This document shows, piece by piece, positions 15,848-23,709 of a stretch of DNA of 46,245 nucleotides (position 1 is its first letter; the number at the start of each line of letters is the position of its first letter). This DNA is from Eubacterium sp. (lineage in GTDB: Bacteria; Bacillota; Clostridia; Eubacteriales; Eubacteriaceae): contig JAUNGS010000013.1 in the NCBI GenBank assembly GCA_030524435.1, forward strand, positions 1 through 46,245. The letters run 5' to 3'. A program made the position numbers and the translations under genes. The notes beneath the pieces were generated by a model. It was not told the DNA's origin, did no database searches, and was given only the letters and a program-made list of their open reading frames with translations.

Positions 15848-16814
15848 TCGTGCCAAAATCTTTGAAGCCTTCGAGGCAAAGCGGGCCCGCCATGAATACG
15901 AGCAGTCCCTCAGAAAAAAACAGATCTACACCCGCATCCCAGAGCTTGCGCACATCGACGCCGAAATCAACCGTCTGGGCATCGACCTCACCAAAAAAAG
16001 GCTTCGGGGCGAGGCCAATGCCCTGGAGGCCTTTAAGGAGGCCACCGCCGCCTTGGAAACACAGCGGGACGCCCTCCTGGCCGCCCAGGGCTTTTCCCGG
16101 GAGGATCTGGCCATCCGCCACGACTGCCCCCTGTGCCAGGATACAGGCTACGTCGAGGGCAAAATGTGCAGCTGTCTCAGCCAGGCCCTGACCGACAGCG
16201 CCTTCACCAGCTTTGATCTAAAGCCCCTGGCCAAATCGGAAAACTTCGGCAGCTTCAACCTCGATTTCTATTCTGAGATCCCCCTGGAGGGCAAGGGCGT
16301 CTCCCCCAGGAAAAACAGCCTCGCTTTAAAACAGCTTCTCATGGACTACTGCGACGCCTTCGACACCGTCCAGGAAAATTATCTGTTCTACGGCCCTCCG
16401 GGGGTGGGAAAAACCTTCATGTCCAATTGCGTGGCCAACGCCCTCATCGAAAAAAAATACAGCGTCGTCTACACCTCGGCGGCTCACCTCATCCGCCTGG
16501 TTCAAAGCAGCATGTTTGAGAGAGACGGCGATTTAGACCACATCCACCAGACCCTGACGGCCTGTGACCTTTTAATCATCGACGACCTCGGCGCCGAGTA
16601 CGTCACCGCCTTCAGCGGCAAGCAGCTTTTTGAAATCATCAACACCAGACTTCTGGGACAGAAAAAGATGATTATCTCCAGCAACCTCACGGCCACGCAG
16701 ATCATGGAGCAGTACGACGAGCGCCTTTCCTCGAGAATCCGCGGCAATTTCACCGCCCTGCCCTTTATCGGCCAGGACATCAGGCTTTTGAAAAAGGCGG
16801 CCCGCCGAAAATAA
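15834..16814 (+). CDS. dnaC: DnaC-type helicase loader ATPase
   Basis: This 326-residue AAA+ ATPase of the DnaC/DnaI family loads the hexameric DnaB helicase on DNA. A Cys cluster (C98, C101, C112, C114, in CPLCQDTGY and MCSC) probably binds zinc, as in Bacillus DnaI. The Walker A loop is YGPPGVGKT (about 187-194) and Walker B is LLIIDDLGAEY. The C-terminus has an arginine-finger region (SSRIRGNF). It overlaps the end of dnaD and ends 15 bases before a bidirectional terminator. The IstB transposition helpers are related, but the zinc motif and dnaD linkage point to DnaC/DnaI. Confidence 0.9.
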   Translation: MNQNNRAKIFEAFEAKRARHEYEQSLRKKQIYTRIPELAHIDAEINRLGIDLTKKRLRGEANALEAFKEATAALETQRDALLAAQGFSREDLAIRHDCPLCQDTGYVEGKMCSCLSQALTDSAFTSFDLKPLAKSENFGSFNLDFYSEIPLEGKGVSPRKNSLALKQLLMDYCDAFDTVQENYLFYGPPGVGKTFMSNCVANALIEKKYSVVYTSAAHLIRLVQSSMFERDGDLDHIHQTLTACDLLIIDDLGAEYVTAFSGKQLFEIINTRLLGQKKMIISSNLTATQIMEQYDERLSSRIRGNFTALPFIGQDIRLLKKAARRK

Positions 16815-16828
16815 ACCATCCACGCCAT

Positions 16829-16858
16829 AAAAAAAGAGACCCCATCGGTCTCTTTTTT
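16829..16858. terminator. Bidirectional terminator between dnaC and trmN6-like gene
   Basis: AAAGAGACC (16833-16841) and GGTCTCTTT (16847-16855), flanked by A and T runs, form a symmetrical terminator. It serves the convergent genes on both strands. Confidence 0.85.
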
Positions 16859-17649
16859 CAGCTTAAGCTGCTGACATCCCTGAGAACATGGCTGTCCCGG
16901 GGTCCCTCAGTGCCGTAGATGGCATTGATATCTGCAGTGTAGCTGCCGTCCTCATTGTAAACCACCAGGGGCTTTTCCGCCCTTAGCCCCGGCTGGCCTC
17001 GCTTCATGCCCTCCACCAGCACCAGATTGGCCGGCTTGCGGCTGTAGGGATGGACAAATTGTATCCGTTTGACCTCGACCCCCTCCTCCCGGAGGGCGCA
17101 GATGATGTCGGCAATTCGGTCTGCCCGGTGCACCAGGAAAATTTTCCCCCGATCCTTGAGGTGCCTCTTGGCAAAAAGCGCCACGTCGCCGATGCTGCAC
17201 AGAAGCTCATGGCGGGCGATGGCCTGGGTCTGGGCTGAATGTCTGAAGCCCTGGGCCGCCTTCATATAGGGCGGGTTGCTGGTGATGATGTCGTAGTTGG
17301 CGCCGATGACCGCCGGATCCGGCGACCTCAGATCCATCTCATAGATGCGGATTTTCTCCTCCAGGCCATTGATAGCCACACTTCTTCTGGCCATCTCCAC
17401 CATGTTGGGCTGAATCTCCAGGGCGTCGATGGCCTGAACCTCAGTTTTGGCCCAGAGCAGCAGGGGGATGATGCCCGTTCCCGTCCCCAAATCGATGACC
17501 TTTGAGCGCCGGCGCACCGCCTGGGAGGCAAACCAGGCCAAAAGCACCGCATCGATGCCAAAGCAAAAGTATTCGGGATTTTGGATGATCTTAAGTCCTC
17601 CTGCCCCCAGATCCTCCAGCCGTTCCCAGCTGTTTACAAGCTTATCCAC
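16858..17649 (-). CDS. trmN6: tRNA1(Val) A37 N6-methyltransferase-like protein
   Basis: This SAM-dependent methyltransferase (263 residues from the chosen GTG) matches the TrmN6/YabB family, which methylates adenine in tRNA. The SAM loop is VIDLGTGTGIIPLLL and the catalytic motif IV is SNPPYM, as in N6-adenine methyltransferases. I chose GTG at 17649, where AAGGAAGGTG lies just upstream. The open frame continues to 17796, but that extension is built of DnaA-box-like repeats and would make the protein longer than the family norm. An ATG at 17673 is a second choice. In Bacillus the homologue sits with yaaT, rsmI and metS, all of which also appear in this window. Confidence 0.82.
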   Translation of the reverse strand: MDKLVNSWERLEDLGAGGLKIIQNPEYFCFGIDAVLLAWFASQAVRRRSKVIDLGTGTGIIPLLLWAKTEVQAIDALEIQPNMVEMARRSVAINGLEEKIRIYEMDLRSPDPAVIGANYDIITSNPPYMKAAQGFRHSAQTQAIARHELLCSIGDVALFAKRHLKDRGKIFLVHRADRIADIICALREEGVEVKRIQFVHPYSRKPANLVLVEGMKRGQPGLRAEKPLVVYNEDGSYTADINAIYGTEGPRDSHVLRDVSSLS

Positions 17650-17811
17650 AAATTCACCTTCCTTTATCACCATTTTTACACGTTTTATCCACATTTTACC
17701 TGTTTTTACACACAGACTGTGGACAAATCTCCGGAATTCCCCTGATAACGGGGCTTTTATCCGCCGTTTTTTCGTCATCTTATGCACAGCCGTCACAATT
17801 TTTTGTCCACA
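17642..17811. promoter_or_regulatory. Cluster of DnaA-box-like 9-mers
   Basis: Within 170 bases there are three exact matches to TTATNCACA (17642-17650, 17685-17693, 17780-17788). Three more have one mismatch: 17704-17712, 17803-17811, and 17718-17726 on the opposite strand. An A/T-rich stretch (17820-17880) with a 20-base run that is nearly all A/T follows. The cluster sits beside dnaD-dnaC. It may be a DnaA-binding regulatory or titration site. Gene orientation on both sides argues against the main chromosomal origin. Confidence 0.6.
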
Positions 17812-17896
17812 GATCCACAGAATATTGTTGATTATACCATGAATTTCCCGTCCTGACCTCTAATTTTTAAATTTTCTTTATCCCCGTCGTCCTTTT

Positions 17897-17905
17897 TGAT
17901 ATAAT
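17897..17905 (+). promoter_or_regulatory. Extended -10 promoter of the unknown membrane protein gene
   Basis: TGATATAAT at 17897-17905, with no convincing -35 hexamer, 48 bases before the ATG at 17954. It lies about 85 bases downstream of the last DnaA-box-like site. Confidence 0.5.
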
Positions 17906-17953
17906 AGGTTTATTGAGTTAAAGGCGAAAATTTCAAGGAAGGCGGATATCACT

Positions 17954-18949
17954 ATGGTTCACTCCACCATTTCTCGGGAGACCGACAAGCTCCTGAATCG
18001 CAAAGACGGGCTGCTCTCATCCTTTTCGGATTCAGAAAGCCGCATCGATGATAAAATCTCAAAAATTTTTGACGCCCCTATAACCTCCCCCGAGGCAGAG
18101 GATCCCTTGGATCTGCTGTTTCAGCAGGCCGTGGAGAAGGCCTCTAAAAAGCGCCATGCCGAGGGAGAGATCATTGGCTACCACACCGAGGAGATCCTCG
18201 GCGTCGAGGAGGCCCTGGCCCAGATGAAGGCCCAGACCTCGGATACAGCGCCGGATCTCATGGCGGTGGAATCTCTGCTCAACCAGGCCGAGGACTTTGT
18301 CGGCACCCTGCCCAAGAAGCACTACATGGCCGCCAGGGCCGCCGTAGATAAGATGCTGCTGGACAACAATCCCCTGAGACCCAAAAAACGCCAGGAGACT
18401 CCCGACGATCACTTCTACGACGCCCTATTTTCCGACGATTCCCAAATCGACTGGGATTTTCTGCCCGAGGCCGAAACCGCCGTTGTCACCGACGAGGACG
18501 ACACCTTTTTTCAGGCGCACGAGCCGTCAAAGCCGGAGGCAGAGGGGAGCTTTTCGCCCCTTGGCGCCCTTACAAATTCCCGGGGCACCTTCCTGCTGTT
18601 TTTCCTCTCCCTCATCGGACTCAGCGTTTTTCTGGCGGTGCTGTCCCCGGTCATCGGACGCCTGGACTACCTGACCCTTCTGGTGCTGGCCATCTTTATG
18701 ATCCTGACCCTGGATATGCCCTTTAACGCCGTGCTCTTTGCCTCCGGCGCCATCTTAATCGCCTACCTGGCCGGCTATATCCGAGAGATTCTCACGGGCT
18801 TCGCCCAGGCAGATTTCTGGCACCTGGGATGGTTTGTCTTCATCCCCCTCTGCCTTATCAGCGCCTCGGCCTTTGTCCAGAGGATCTACCCCAGAAGCCG
18901 CAGCGCAGTGACATCCCCCGAGGCGGACCAAAATCCCCTCCAGGACTGA
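17954..18949 (+). CDS. Unknown protein with four C-terminal membrane helices
   Basis: I do not recognise this 331-residue protein. Residues 1-200 are hydrophilic, acidic and largely helical, with Glu/Ala/Lys-rich segments and stretches of Asp/Glu/Pro that look disordered. Residues 211-232, 239-253, 257-277 and 290-308 are hydrophobic and should span the membrane. The C-terminus is short and charged. There is no signal peptide, so the long N-terminal part should be cytoplasmic. AAGGAAGGCGG lies upstream of the start. It has its own promoter just beyond the DnaA-box cluster and is convergent with the ferredoxin gene. Codon use is like the neighbours, so it is probably a real gene. No function is proposed. 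Confidence 0.75.
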   Translation: MVHSTISRETDKLLNRKDGLLSSFSDSESRIDDKISKIFDAPITSPEAEDPLDLLFQQAVEKASKKRHAEGEIIGYHTEEILGVEEALAQMKAQTSDTAPDLMAVESLLNQAEDFVGTLPKKHYMAARAAVDKMLLDNNPLRPKKRQETPDDHFYDALFSDDSQIDWDFLPEAETAVVTDEDDTFFQAHEPSKPEAEGSFSPLGALTNSRGTFLLFFLSLIGLSVFLAVLSPVIGRLDYLTLLVLAIFMILTLDMPFNAVLFASGAILIAYLAGYIREILTGFAQADFWHLGWFVFIPLCLISASAFVQRIYPRSRSAVTSPEADQNPLQD

Positions 18950-19000
18950 TATTTACCTCCGTCAGTCCGGCTCTCCACGACATCACCATTTATTTTCCAT

Positions 19001-19040
19001 AAAAAAAGAAGGCCTCCCTTGGGAGCGCCTTCTTGCTTTT
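19001..19040. terminator. Terminator between the unknown gene and the ferredoxin gene
   Basis: AAGAAGGCCTCCC/GGGAGCGCCTTCTT forms a long hairpin flanked by A and T runs on both sides. It can serve the convergent genes on both strands. Confidence 0.8.
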
Positions 19041-19043
19041 TTA

Positions 19044-19211
19044 TTAGTCTTCTACGATTGCTTCTACCGGGCACTGTTCTGCACAAGAACCGCAATCTGT
19101 ACATAAGGATTCATCGATTTCGTAGATAGAACCTTCAGAAATCGCTTCTACCGGACACTGATCTGCACAAGAACCGCAAGCGATACATTCATCGGTGATT
19201 TTGTAAGCCAT
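19044..19211 (-). CDS. 2[4Fe-4S] ferredoxin
   Basis: A 55-residue clostridial-type ferredoxin, a small soluble electron carrier. It has two Cys-X2-Cys-X2-Cys-X3-Cys-Pro motifs (CIACGSCADQCP at about residues 9-20 and CTDCGSCAEQCP at about 37-48), each binding one [4Fe-4S] cluster. The two halves are clearly similar, as expected for the family's internal duplication. AAAGGGGTG precedes the start, and a promoter at 19246-19273 and a terminator make it monocistronic. Its codons look like those of a highly expressed gene. In an acetogen it would carry low-potential electrons for CO2 reduction, hydrogenases or the Rnf complex; which partners it uses is not shown. Confidence 0.95.
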   Translation of the reverse strand: MAYKITDECIACGSCADQCPVEAISEGSIYEIDESLCTDCGSCAEQCPVEAIVED

Positions 19212-19245
19212 TTAATACACCCCTTTCTGAACAACATTTGTTTTT

Positions 19246-19273
19246 ATTATATCCTATTCCCCAATTATTGCAA
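19246..19273 (-). promoter_or_regulatory. Promoter of the ferredoxin gene
   Basis: On the minus strand TTGCAA (19268-19273), 16-base spacer, TATAAT (19246-19251). The start codon is 34 bases further on. Confidence 0.7.
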
Positions 19274-19299
19274 GGGTTATTTTTTGCAAATTTAAATTT

Positions 19300-20304
19300 T
19301 CAGGACTCCTTGCCCGAGGGCTCGCGCTTACTATTTTTTCCAGCCTCTTTTTCCCGGCTGCGCTCTCTGCCTTTATTTTCCTTCTGGCTGCGCTCCTCCC
19401 GGTTTTTGTGGTGGTGCTCCCCGCCGGAGCGGCGGCCCCGCCCGCCCTTGGAGGGCTGCTTTTCTTTATCCTTGTTGCTTCGGGGCTCCTGCTTTTTCTT
19501 CTGGATTTCCTCGAGGCTGTACTTTTTAACCTCGGTTTCGTCGTTGTCCAGGGCAATTTTCACCTGAACGCTCTCCTCCAGGATACTCAGCTTAAAGACC
19601 TCACCCTCGCCGTCGGGGGTGATGACCGTCTGGCCCACCTTGGGCATCTTTCGGGTGACCTCCTCGTAAAATTCCTGCTCGTAGGTCAGGCAGCAGAGCA
19701 GCCTGCCGCAGATACCGGAAATCTTTGTAGAATTGAGGGAAAGGTTCTGCTCCTTGGCCATCTTGATGGACACCGGCGTAAAGTCTCCCAGCCACTGAGC
19801 ACAGCAGGTGGTTCGCCCGCAGACCCCCAAGCCCTTGAAGACCTTGGCCTCATCTCTGACGCCAATCTGTCTGAGCTCGATGCGCACCTTGAACACCGAG
19901 GCCAGATCCTTGACCAGATCTCTGAAATCCACCCGGCCGTCGGCGGTGAAATAGAAAATTGCCTTTTTCTTGTCGAAGGTGTATTCCACGTCGATGAGCT
20001 TCATCTCGAGGCCCCGGCTTTTGACCTTTTTGATAAAGACGCCCTTGGCCTCGATTTCCTTTTGCTTCAGGCGATTAAAATCCGCCGTGTCCCTGTCCGT
20101 CGCCTTTCTGAGCACCGGCTTAATGGGCGCCGTGATCTCATCGTCGGCAATCTCCCTGGGCGGCAGCGCCACCTCGCCGTACTCCACCCCGCGGACGGTT
20201 TCTACGATAACCGGATCGTAGCGATCCAATTCAAAGTCCAGGGGATCAAAATAATAAATTTTCCCAACTTTTTTAAAGCGTACGCCAACTACTGATTTTG
20301 CCAT
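19300..20304 (-). CDS. ricT: PSP1 domain protein RicT (YaaT)
   Basis: This 334-residue protein matches YaaT/RicT, a PSP1-domain protein that, with RicA and RicF, assists mRNA maturation by RNase Y and influences sporulation and competence in Bacillus. The cysteine-rich region GVCGRTTCCAQW and GICGRLLCCLTYE is present; in Bacillus such cysteines bind Fe-S clusters. The last 70 residues or so are very rich in Lys, Arg, Glu and Gly and look disordered and RNA-binding-like. It follows holB by 21 bases, the gene order seen in Bacillus (tmk-yaaQ-yaaR-holB-yaaT). RicA and RicF are not in the window. Confidence 0.9.
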   Translation of the reverse strand: MAKSVVGVRFKKVGKIYYFDPLDFELDRYDPVIVETVRGVEYGEVALPPREIADDEITAPIKPVLRKATDRDTADFNRLKQKEIEAKGVFIKKVKSRGLEMKLIDVEYTFDKKKAIFYFTADGRVDFRDLVKDLASVFKVRIELRQIGVRDEAKVFKGLGVCGRTTCCAQWLGDFTPVSIKMAKEQNLSLNSTKISGICGRLLCCLTYEQEFYEEVTRKMPKVGQTVITPDGEGEVFKLSILEESVQVKIALDNDETEVKKYSLEEIQKKKQEPRSNKDKEKQPSKGGRGRRSGGEHHHKNREERSQKENKGRERSREKEAGKNSKREPSGKES

Positions 20305-20325
20305 CTATATTGTCTCTCCTGATTT

Positions 20326-21294
20326 TCATATTTTCAGCATCGTGCTCTCCCACTGCAGTCTCAGATTGACATTGTAGACCAAATGATCCATGAGCTCAAA
20401 AAGGGCTCCCAGCACCGCCTCGTTTTTTTCAGGCGTTAAGATGTCCACAAAACGCCGCTGCTTTTCCCGGTAGGGACTGGCCGCTGCCGGCGCCCCCGCC
20501 AGCACCAGGGCTGTATCGTGAAACCACAGAATAAGAAAATTCAGCACCTCAAGACTGTCCTGTTTGCTCTTGCCCATTTTTTCCGCAAAGGCAAAAAGCC
20601 TGAAGACGTCTCCCTTTAGTATAGCATAAAATACCTCCAGCGCCTCAACTTTTAAGCTTTCCAGGGCCTGATTTTCAAAAAAACCCAGGGCTTTTCCCAC
20701 GGAGCCCTCGCTATCGTAGACCGCAGCCTCCAAAAGCCCCTCGTCGGCAATGCCCCGCTCCCGAAGCACCTGCTGGATCCCCGCCCGGGATACCGGCTCA
20801 AAGCTCAGCACCTGACAGCGGGAGCGAATGGTCTGAAGAATGGCCTCGCCATCCTTGGCCGTGATGATAAAGGTGTTAAAATGCTCCGGCTCCTCCAGGG
20901 ATTTGAGGAGGGCATTCTGGGCCTCGGTGGTCATGGCATCTCCCCCACGGATCACAATCACCCGGCGCTCCGCCTCGTAGGGCTTCACCGCCAGCTGAGA
21001 GATCAGGCGGCGAATCTGGCTGATTTTGATGGCTGTCTCGTTTTTTTCCGCCGAGATCACCAGCAGATCGGGATGGTTGCCGTGGCTTACCTTCTCACAG
21101 GAAATGCAGTGTCCACAAGCTCCCACAGCCTTGGGACAAAGCAGGGCCTGGGCAAAGGCCAGCGCCATGGTCAGCTTGCCAATGCCCTGCTCCCCCAAAA
21201 ACAGGTAGGCGTGGCTCACGGTATGATTTTCAATGGCCGCCGCCAGATGGCTCTTGACCCGATCCTGCTCAACGATGCCTTCAAACATCGTCAT
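20326..21294 (-). CDS. holB: DNA polymerase III delta-prime subunit
   Basis: This 322-residue clamp-loader subunit helps load the sliding clamp during replication. The N-terminal AAA+ domain has LGEQGIGKLTMA (P-loop-like) and a Cys cluster (CPKAVGACGHCISCEK) that binds zinc in the family. The sensor/arginine segment is TIRSRCQVLSF. I chose ATG at 21294, with GAGGA eight bases upstream; ATG at 21288 with GGGGGG upstream is equally possible. A longer frame reaching 21435 overlaps the preceding gene and is not credible. It overlaps the DUF2007 gene by 14 bases, suggesting coupling. The order tmk-(small gene)-holB-ricT is conserved in Firmicutes. Confidence 0.88.
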   Translation of the reverse strand: MTMFEGIVEQDRVKSHLAAAIENHTVSHAYLFLGEQGIGKLTMALAFAQALLCPKAVGACGHCISCEKVSHGNHPDLLVISAEKNETAIKISQIRRLISQLAVKPYEAERRVIVIRGGDAMTTEAQNALLKSLEEPEHFNTFIITAKDGEAILQTIRSRCQVLSFEPVSRAGIQQVLRERGIADEGLLEAAVYDSEGSVGKALGFFENQALESLKVEALEVFYAILKGDVFRLFAFAEKMGKSKQDSLEVLNFLILWFHDTALVLAGAPAAASPYREKQRRFVDILTPEKNEAVLGALFELMDHLVYNVNLRLQWESTMLKI

Positions 21295-21556
21295 CCCCCC
21301 ATTCCTCATCGACAAGCTCCGAGAAATCCTCCTGCAAAAGCTCCCGGGCTGCCGCCAGATCCTCTGGATTGACGAAGATTTCGATATTGGCCGGCATAAA
21401 GCGCCCCATGAAAATACTGCGAATCGGTCCGCCAAAGCCCTTTTCCCGGACGGTTACAGGGATGCCGTTGGCCTCGAGAAAATTTTTTGTCATTGTCAGC
21501 TCCATATCGGTGTAGGCCATCTTCAAAAAGGCGTAGCGGTCTTCAAAGCGTTCCAT
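21281..21556 (-). CDS. DUF2007-type small protein
   Basis: This 91-residue protein resembles the DUF2007 (putative signal-transducing) family, with the typical pattern TDMELTMTKNFLEANGIPVTV followed by a glycine-rich loop and VNPEDLAAARELLQED. The biochemical role of the family is unknown. The start is the ATG at 21556: GGGAGG lies six bases upstream, and the tmk stop codon TGA overlaps it as TGATG. An ATG at 21562 directly abuts the Shine-Dalgarno site. The C-terminus is very acidic. In Bacillus this position between tmk and holB holds yaaQ (the c-di-AMP receptor DarA) and yaaR; neither is seen here. Confidence 0.78.
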   Translation of the reverse strand: MERFEDRYAFLKMAYTDMELTMTKNFLEANGIPVTVREKGFGGPIRSIFMGRFMPANIEIFVNPEDLAAARELLQEDFSELVDEEWGDDDV

Positions 21557-22233
21557 CAGCATCCTCCCATCACTTTTCTGTAAATCTCCTGGTGGATATC
21601 CTCCACAGAGCGCAGACTGCCCCCGGGGGCACAGTCAATCTCCTGCCAGCCGTAGCGGCCGATGAGCTCCAGGGCGTTTTCGTAGGCGGCCCTGAGATGC
21701 TCGGGACTTTTCTCGTGGATATCCTTTTCTGCGCCGCCGGTAAATTTATTGGCTCTCTCCGCCATGAGCCGGGCGTTGATCTCCGGCGGAATATTCAAAT
21801 AGAACACACAGTCCGGCTCCGGCAGCCCCATGAGTCTGAACTCGTAGTCGAAGAGCCAGTCCATAAAGGCCCGGCGCTCTTTGGGATCTGCAATTTTGCC
21901 CGCCTGGTGCACCATATTGGAGGTGGTGTAGCGGTCTGCCAGCACGATGCCGCCCTCTCTGTAAAAGTCCTCGTAATCCTCCTTGTAGGAGGCGTAGCGG
22001 TCCGCCGCATAGAAGGTGGAGGCAATATAGGGGCTCACCGCATTGGGATCCTCCCCAAAGGCCCCGGAGAGATAGAGCTTCACCATGGCTGAGGAGGGCT
22101 TATCGTAGCGCGGGTAGGAAAGCTTCATCACCCTCTGGCCCTCCTCCTGCATGCGCGCGTACAGCTTATCGGTCTGGGTCTGCTTGCCGCTACCGTCCAC
22201 ACCCTCGATGACAATCAATTTTCCTTTATTCAT
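21556..22233 (-). CDS. tmk: Thymidylate kinase
   Basis: Thymidylate kinase phosphorylates dTMP to dTDP, an essential step in dTTP synthesis. The 225-residue protein has the P-loop GVDGSGKQTQ (about residues 11-20) and the substrate-binding ADRY segment. It also has a lid region rich in Arg and Lys (MAERANKFTGG). I chose ATG at 22233; a GTG nine bases upstream is in frame, and neither has a strong ribosome-binding site. A G+C-rich hairpin (GCCGCC/GGCGGC, 22251-22267) lies in the leader without a T run. The stop overlaps the next start, so translation is coupled to the DUF2007 gene. Confidence 0.92.
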   Translation of the reverse strand: MNKGKLIVIEGVDGSGKQTQTDKLYARMQEEGQRVMKLSYPRYDKPSSAMVKLYLSGAFGEDPNAVSPYIASTFYAADRYASYKEDYEDFYREGGIVLADRYTTSNMVHQAGKIADPKERRAFMDWLFDYEFRLMGLPEPDCVFYLNIPPEINARLMAERANKFTGGAEKDIHEKSPEHLRAAYENALELIGRYGWQEIDCAPGGSLRSVEDIHQEIYRKVMGGC

Positions 22234-22311
22234 TCTGCACACTTTCTGACGCCGCCCAAAAGGCGGCGCTCTCTTTATTCTTTCTTCACCAAGGAAATCC
22301 TGGTATTCATG

Positions 22312-23709
22312 CTATTTTTCTTTTAGAATCTGAATCCTTCCAGCGTCATCCAAGCCGACGATGGCCTCCCCCCGCCGCTTCATGGCCAGAAGCCTGTCGA
22401 TGACTGCGCTGTGAAGCCTGCCGCCGGGCAGCACTGCCGGAATTCCCGGTGGATAGGGGATGATAAAATCCGCGGCCAGGGCGCCCTCGGCCTCATCCAG
22501 GGGCACTGCACAGCTGGCCCCCGAAAAAATGGCCTGGCGCAGGGTTTTGACCTGATCGTAGACAAAGGCCTGATGCTCGAAGCCTGCAGGCGCCTCCAGG
22601 CCCCGGGGCAGGGTTTTATCCAGGGCGTATATGGCCTCTGTCAAAGCCTCGAGCTCCCACACCTCGGTGCCGATGCCCGTCAGGGCCAGCACACCGTCGG
22701 CCCAGGAGAGCTCGCACTGGATGTTGAAATCTGCGTACAGCTGTGCCTCCAGCGCACCGCCGAGGCCTCCCCCGACGCCAAAAAGCCACTTGCTTTTATC
22801 GTAGCCCGGCTGATTTTGGCCATAGAGGATAATACACTCGGCCTGCCAGTGCTTTTGGGCTGTATCCCAGGCATCGGCAATGGCGTCAAAGACCTGCTTT
22901 CCCCGGAGGCAGGCGTCATCCACCGCCGCCTCGACCCCCATCATCAGGGGATAGCTGGGGCTGGAGGACTGGAGCATGGCCAGCATCCGCCTTACCCGGT
23001 CTCGATCTGCCAGGCTGCCCTGGAAATGCAAAAGAGAGCTCTGGGTGAAGGCGCCGAGGAGCTTGTGAGTGCTCTGGACGACGATGTCTGCACCGGCGGC
23101 AACGCTGTCCTCGGGCAGCCTTTCACTGAAGTGCAGGTGTGCGCCGTGGGCCTCATCCACAATCAAAATTTTCTGCTGCCTGTGGAGAATTTCTGCGATG
23201 GCCCTGACGTCGCTGGTGGTGCCATAGTAGGTGGGACTGACCAAAAGCATTCCCTTAACCTCGGGATGCAGCGCCAGCTGTGCCTCCACCTGCGCCGGCG
23301 TGATGCGAGCCGCAAAGCCCAGGACATCGTCACAGGCCGGGGCAAAAAAAACACCCTCCACACCGCCCAGAGCCAGGCCCCCGTAGACTGACCTGTGGCA
23401 ATTGGTGGGCACGAGGATTTTATCCCCCTCGGAAAAGCAGCCCAAAATGGCGCTCTGAAGCCCTGTGGTGGTTCCATTGACCAAAATACTGCTCTCCTCG
23501 GCGCCGTAGACCGCCGCTAATTTTTTTTGAACCTCCAAAATCACCCCCGTCGGCTGATGGAGGTTGTCGCTTCCGGGCACCTCGGTGTAGTCGAGGCGGG
23601 GGACAAGCAAATCCCCGCTCCCCCGGCCTTTGTGCCCCGGCATGTGGAAGCGCAGGGTATTTTTATCGGCTAAGCTTTCGAGCTGCCGCTTAAGAATTCC
23701 TTTTTTCAT
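22312..23709 (-). CDS. Orn/Lys/Arg decarboxylase family protein (YaaO-like)
   Basis: This 465-residue PLP enzyme is of the short Orn/Lys/Arg decarboxylase group (YaaO/SpeA-like), which removes CO2 from basic amino acids to form polyamines or cadaverine. The PLP lysine is in QSTHKLLG (about K216), with DEAHGAHLHF upstream and the N-terminal FHMPGHKGRG signature. The ATG at 23709 has no good ribosome-binding site, and a TACAAT -10 hexamer (23716-23721) ends only six bases before it. The gene may be leaderless or start at an upstream TTG (23727). It is the first gene of the tmk-holB-ricT block. The substrate is not assigned. Confidence 0.85.
   Translation of the reverse strand: MKKGILKRQLESLADKNTLRFHMPGHKGRGSGDLLVPRLDYTEVPGSDNLHQPTGVILEVQKKLAAVYGAEESSILVNGTTTGLQSAILGCFSEGDKILVPTNCHRSVYGGLALGGVEGVFFAPACDDVLGFAARITPAQVEAQLALHPEVKGMLLVSPTYYGTTSDVRAIAEILHRQQKILIVDEAHGAHLHFSERLPEDSVAAGADIVVQSTHKLLGAFTQSSLLHFQGSLADRDRVRRMLAMLQSSSPSYPLMMGVEAAVDDACLRGKQVFDAIADAWDTAQKHWQAECIILYGQNQPGYDKSKWLFGVGGGLGGALEAQLYADFNIQCELSWADGVLALTGIGTEVWELEALTEAIYALDKTLPRGLEAPAGFEHQAFVYDQVKTLRQAIFSGASCAVPLDEAEGALAADFIIPYPPGIPAVLPGGRLHSAVIDRLLAMKRRGEAIVGLDDAGRIQILKEK

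Noticed and set aside
17650-17796. N-terminal extension of the TrmN6-like protein upstream of the GTG at 17649
   Set aside because: The extra segment is encoded by DnaA-box-like repeats, is rich in basic residues unlike the family, and has no ribosome-binding site at its start.
17642-17880. Calling the DnaA-box cluster the chromosomal replication origin
   Set aside because: Genes on both sides are mostly on the minus strand, including highly expressed operons that would be head-on on the right side, and no dnaA-dnaN is adjacent. Only the cluster itself is claimed.
19044-19211. Tandem DNA repeat
   Set aside because: The two similar halves are the two Fe-S cluster motifs of a normal ferredoxin, an old internal duplication of the family.
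21294-21435. Longer N-terminus for HolB
   Set aside because: It would overlap most of the DUF2007 gene, has no homologous residues, and lacks a ribosome-binding site.
22411-23391. Long open frame on the plus strand opposite the decarboxylase-family gene
   Set aside because: It has no ribosome-binding site or recognisable domain and mirrors a G+C-rich real gene with strong PLP-enzyme motifs.
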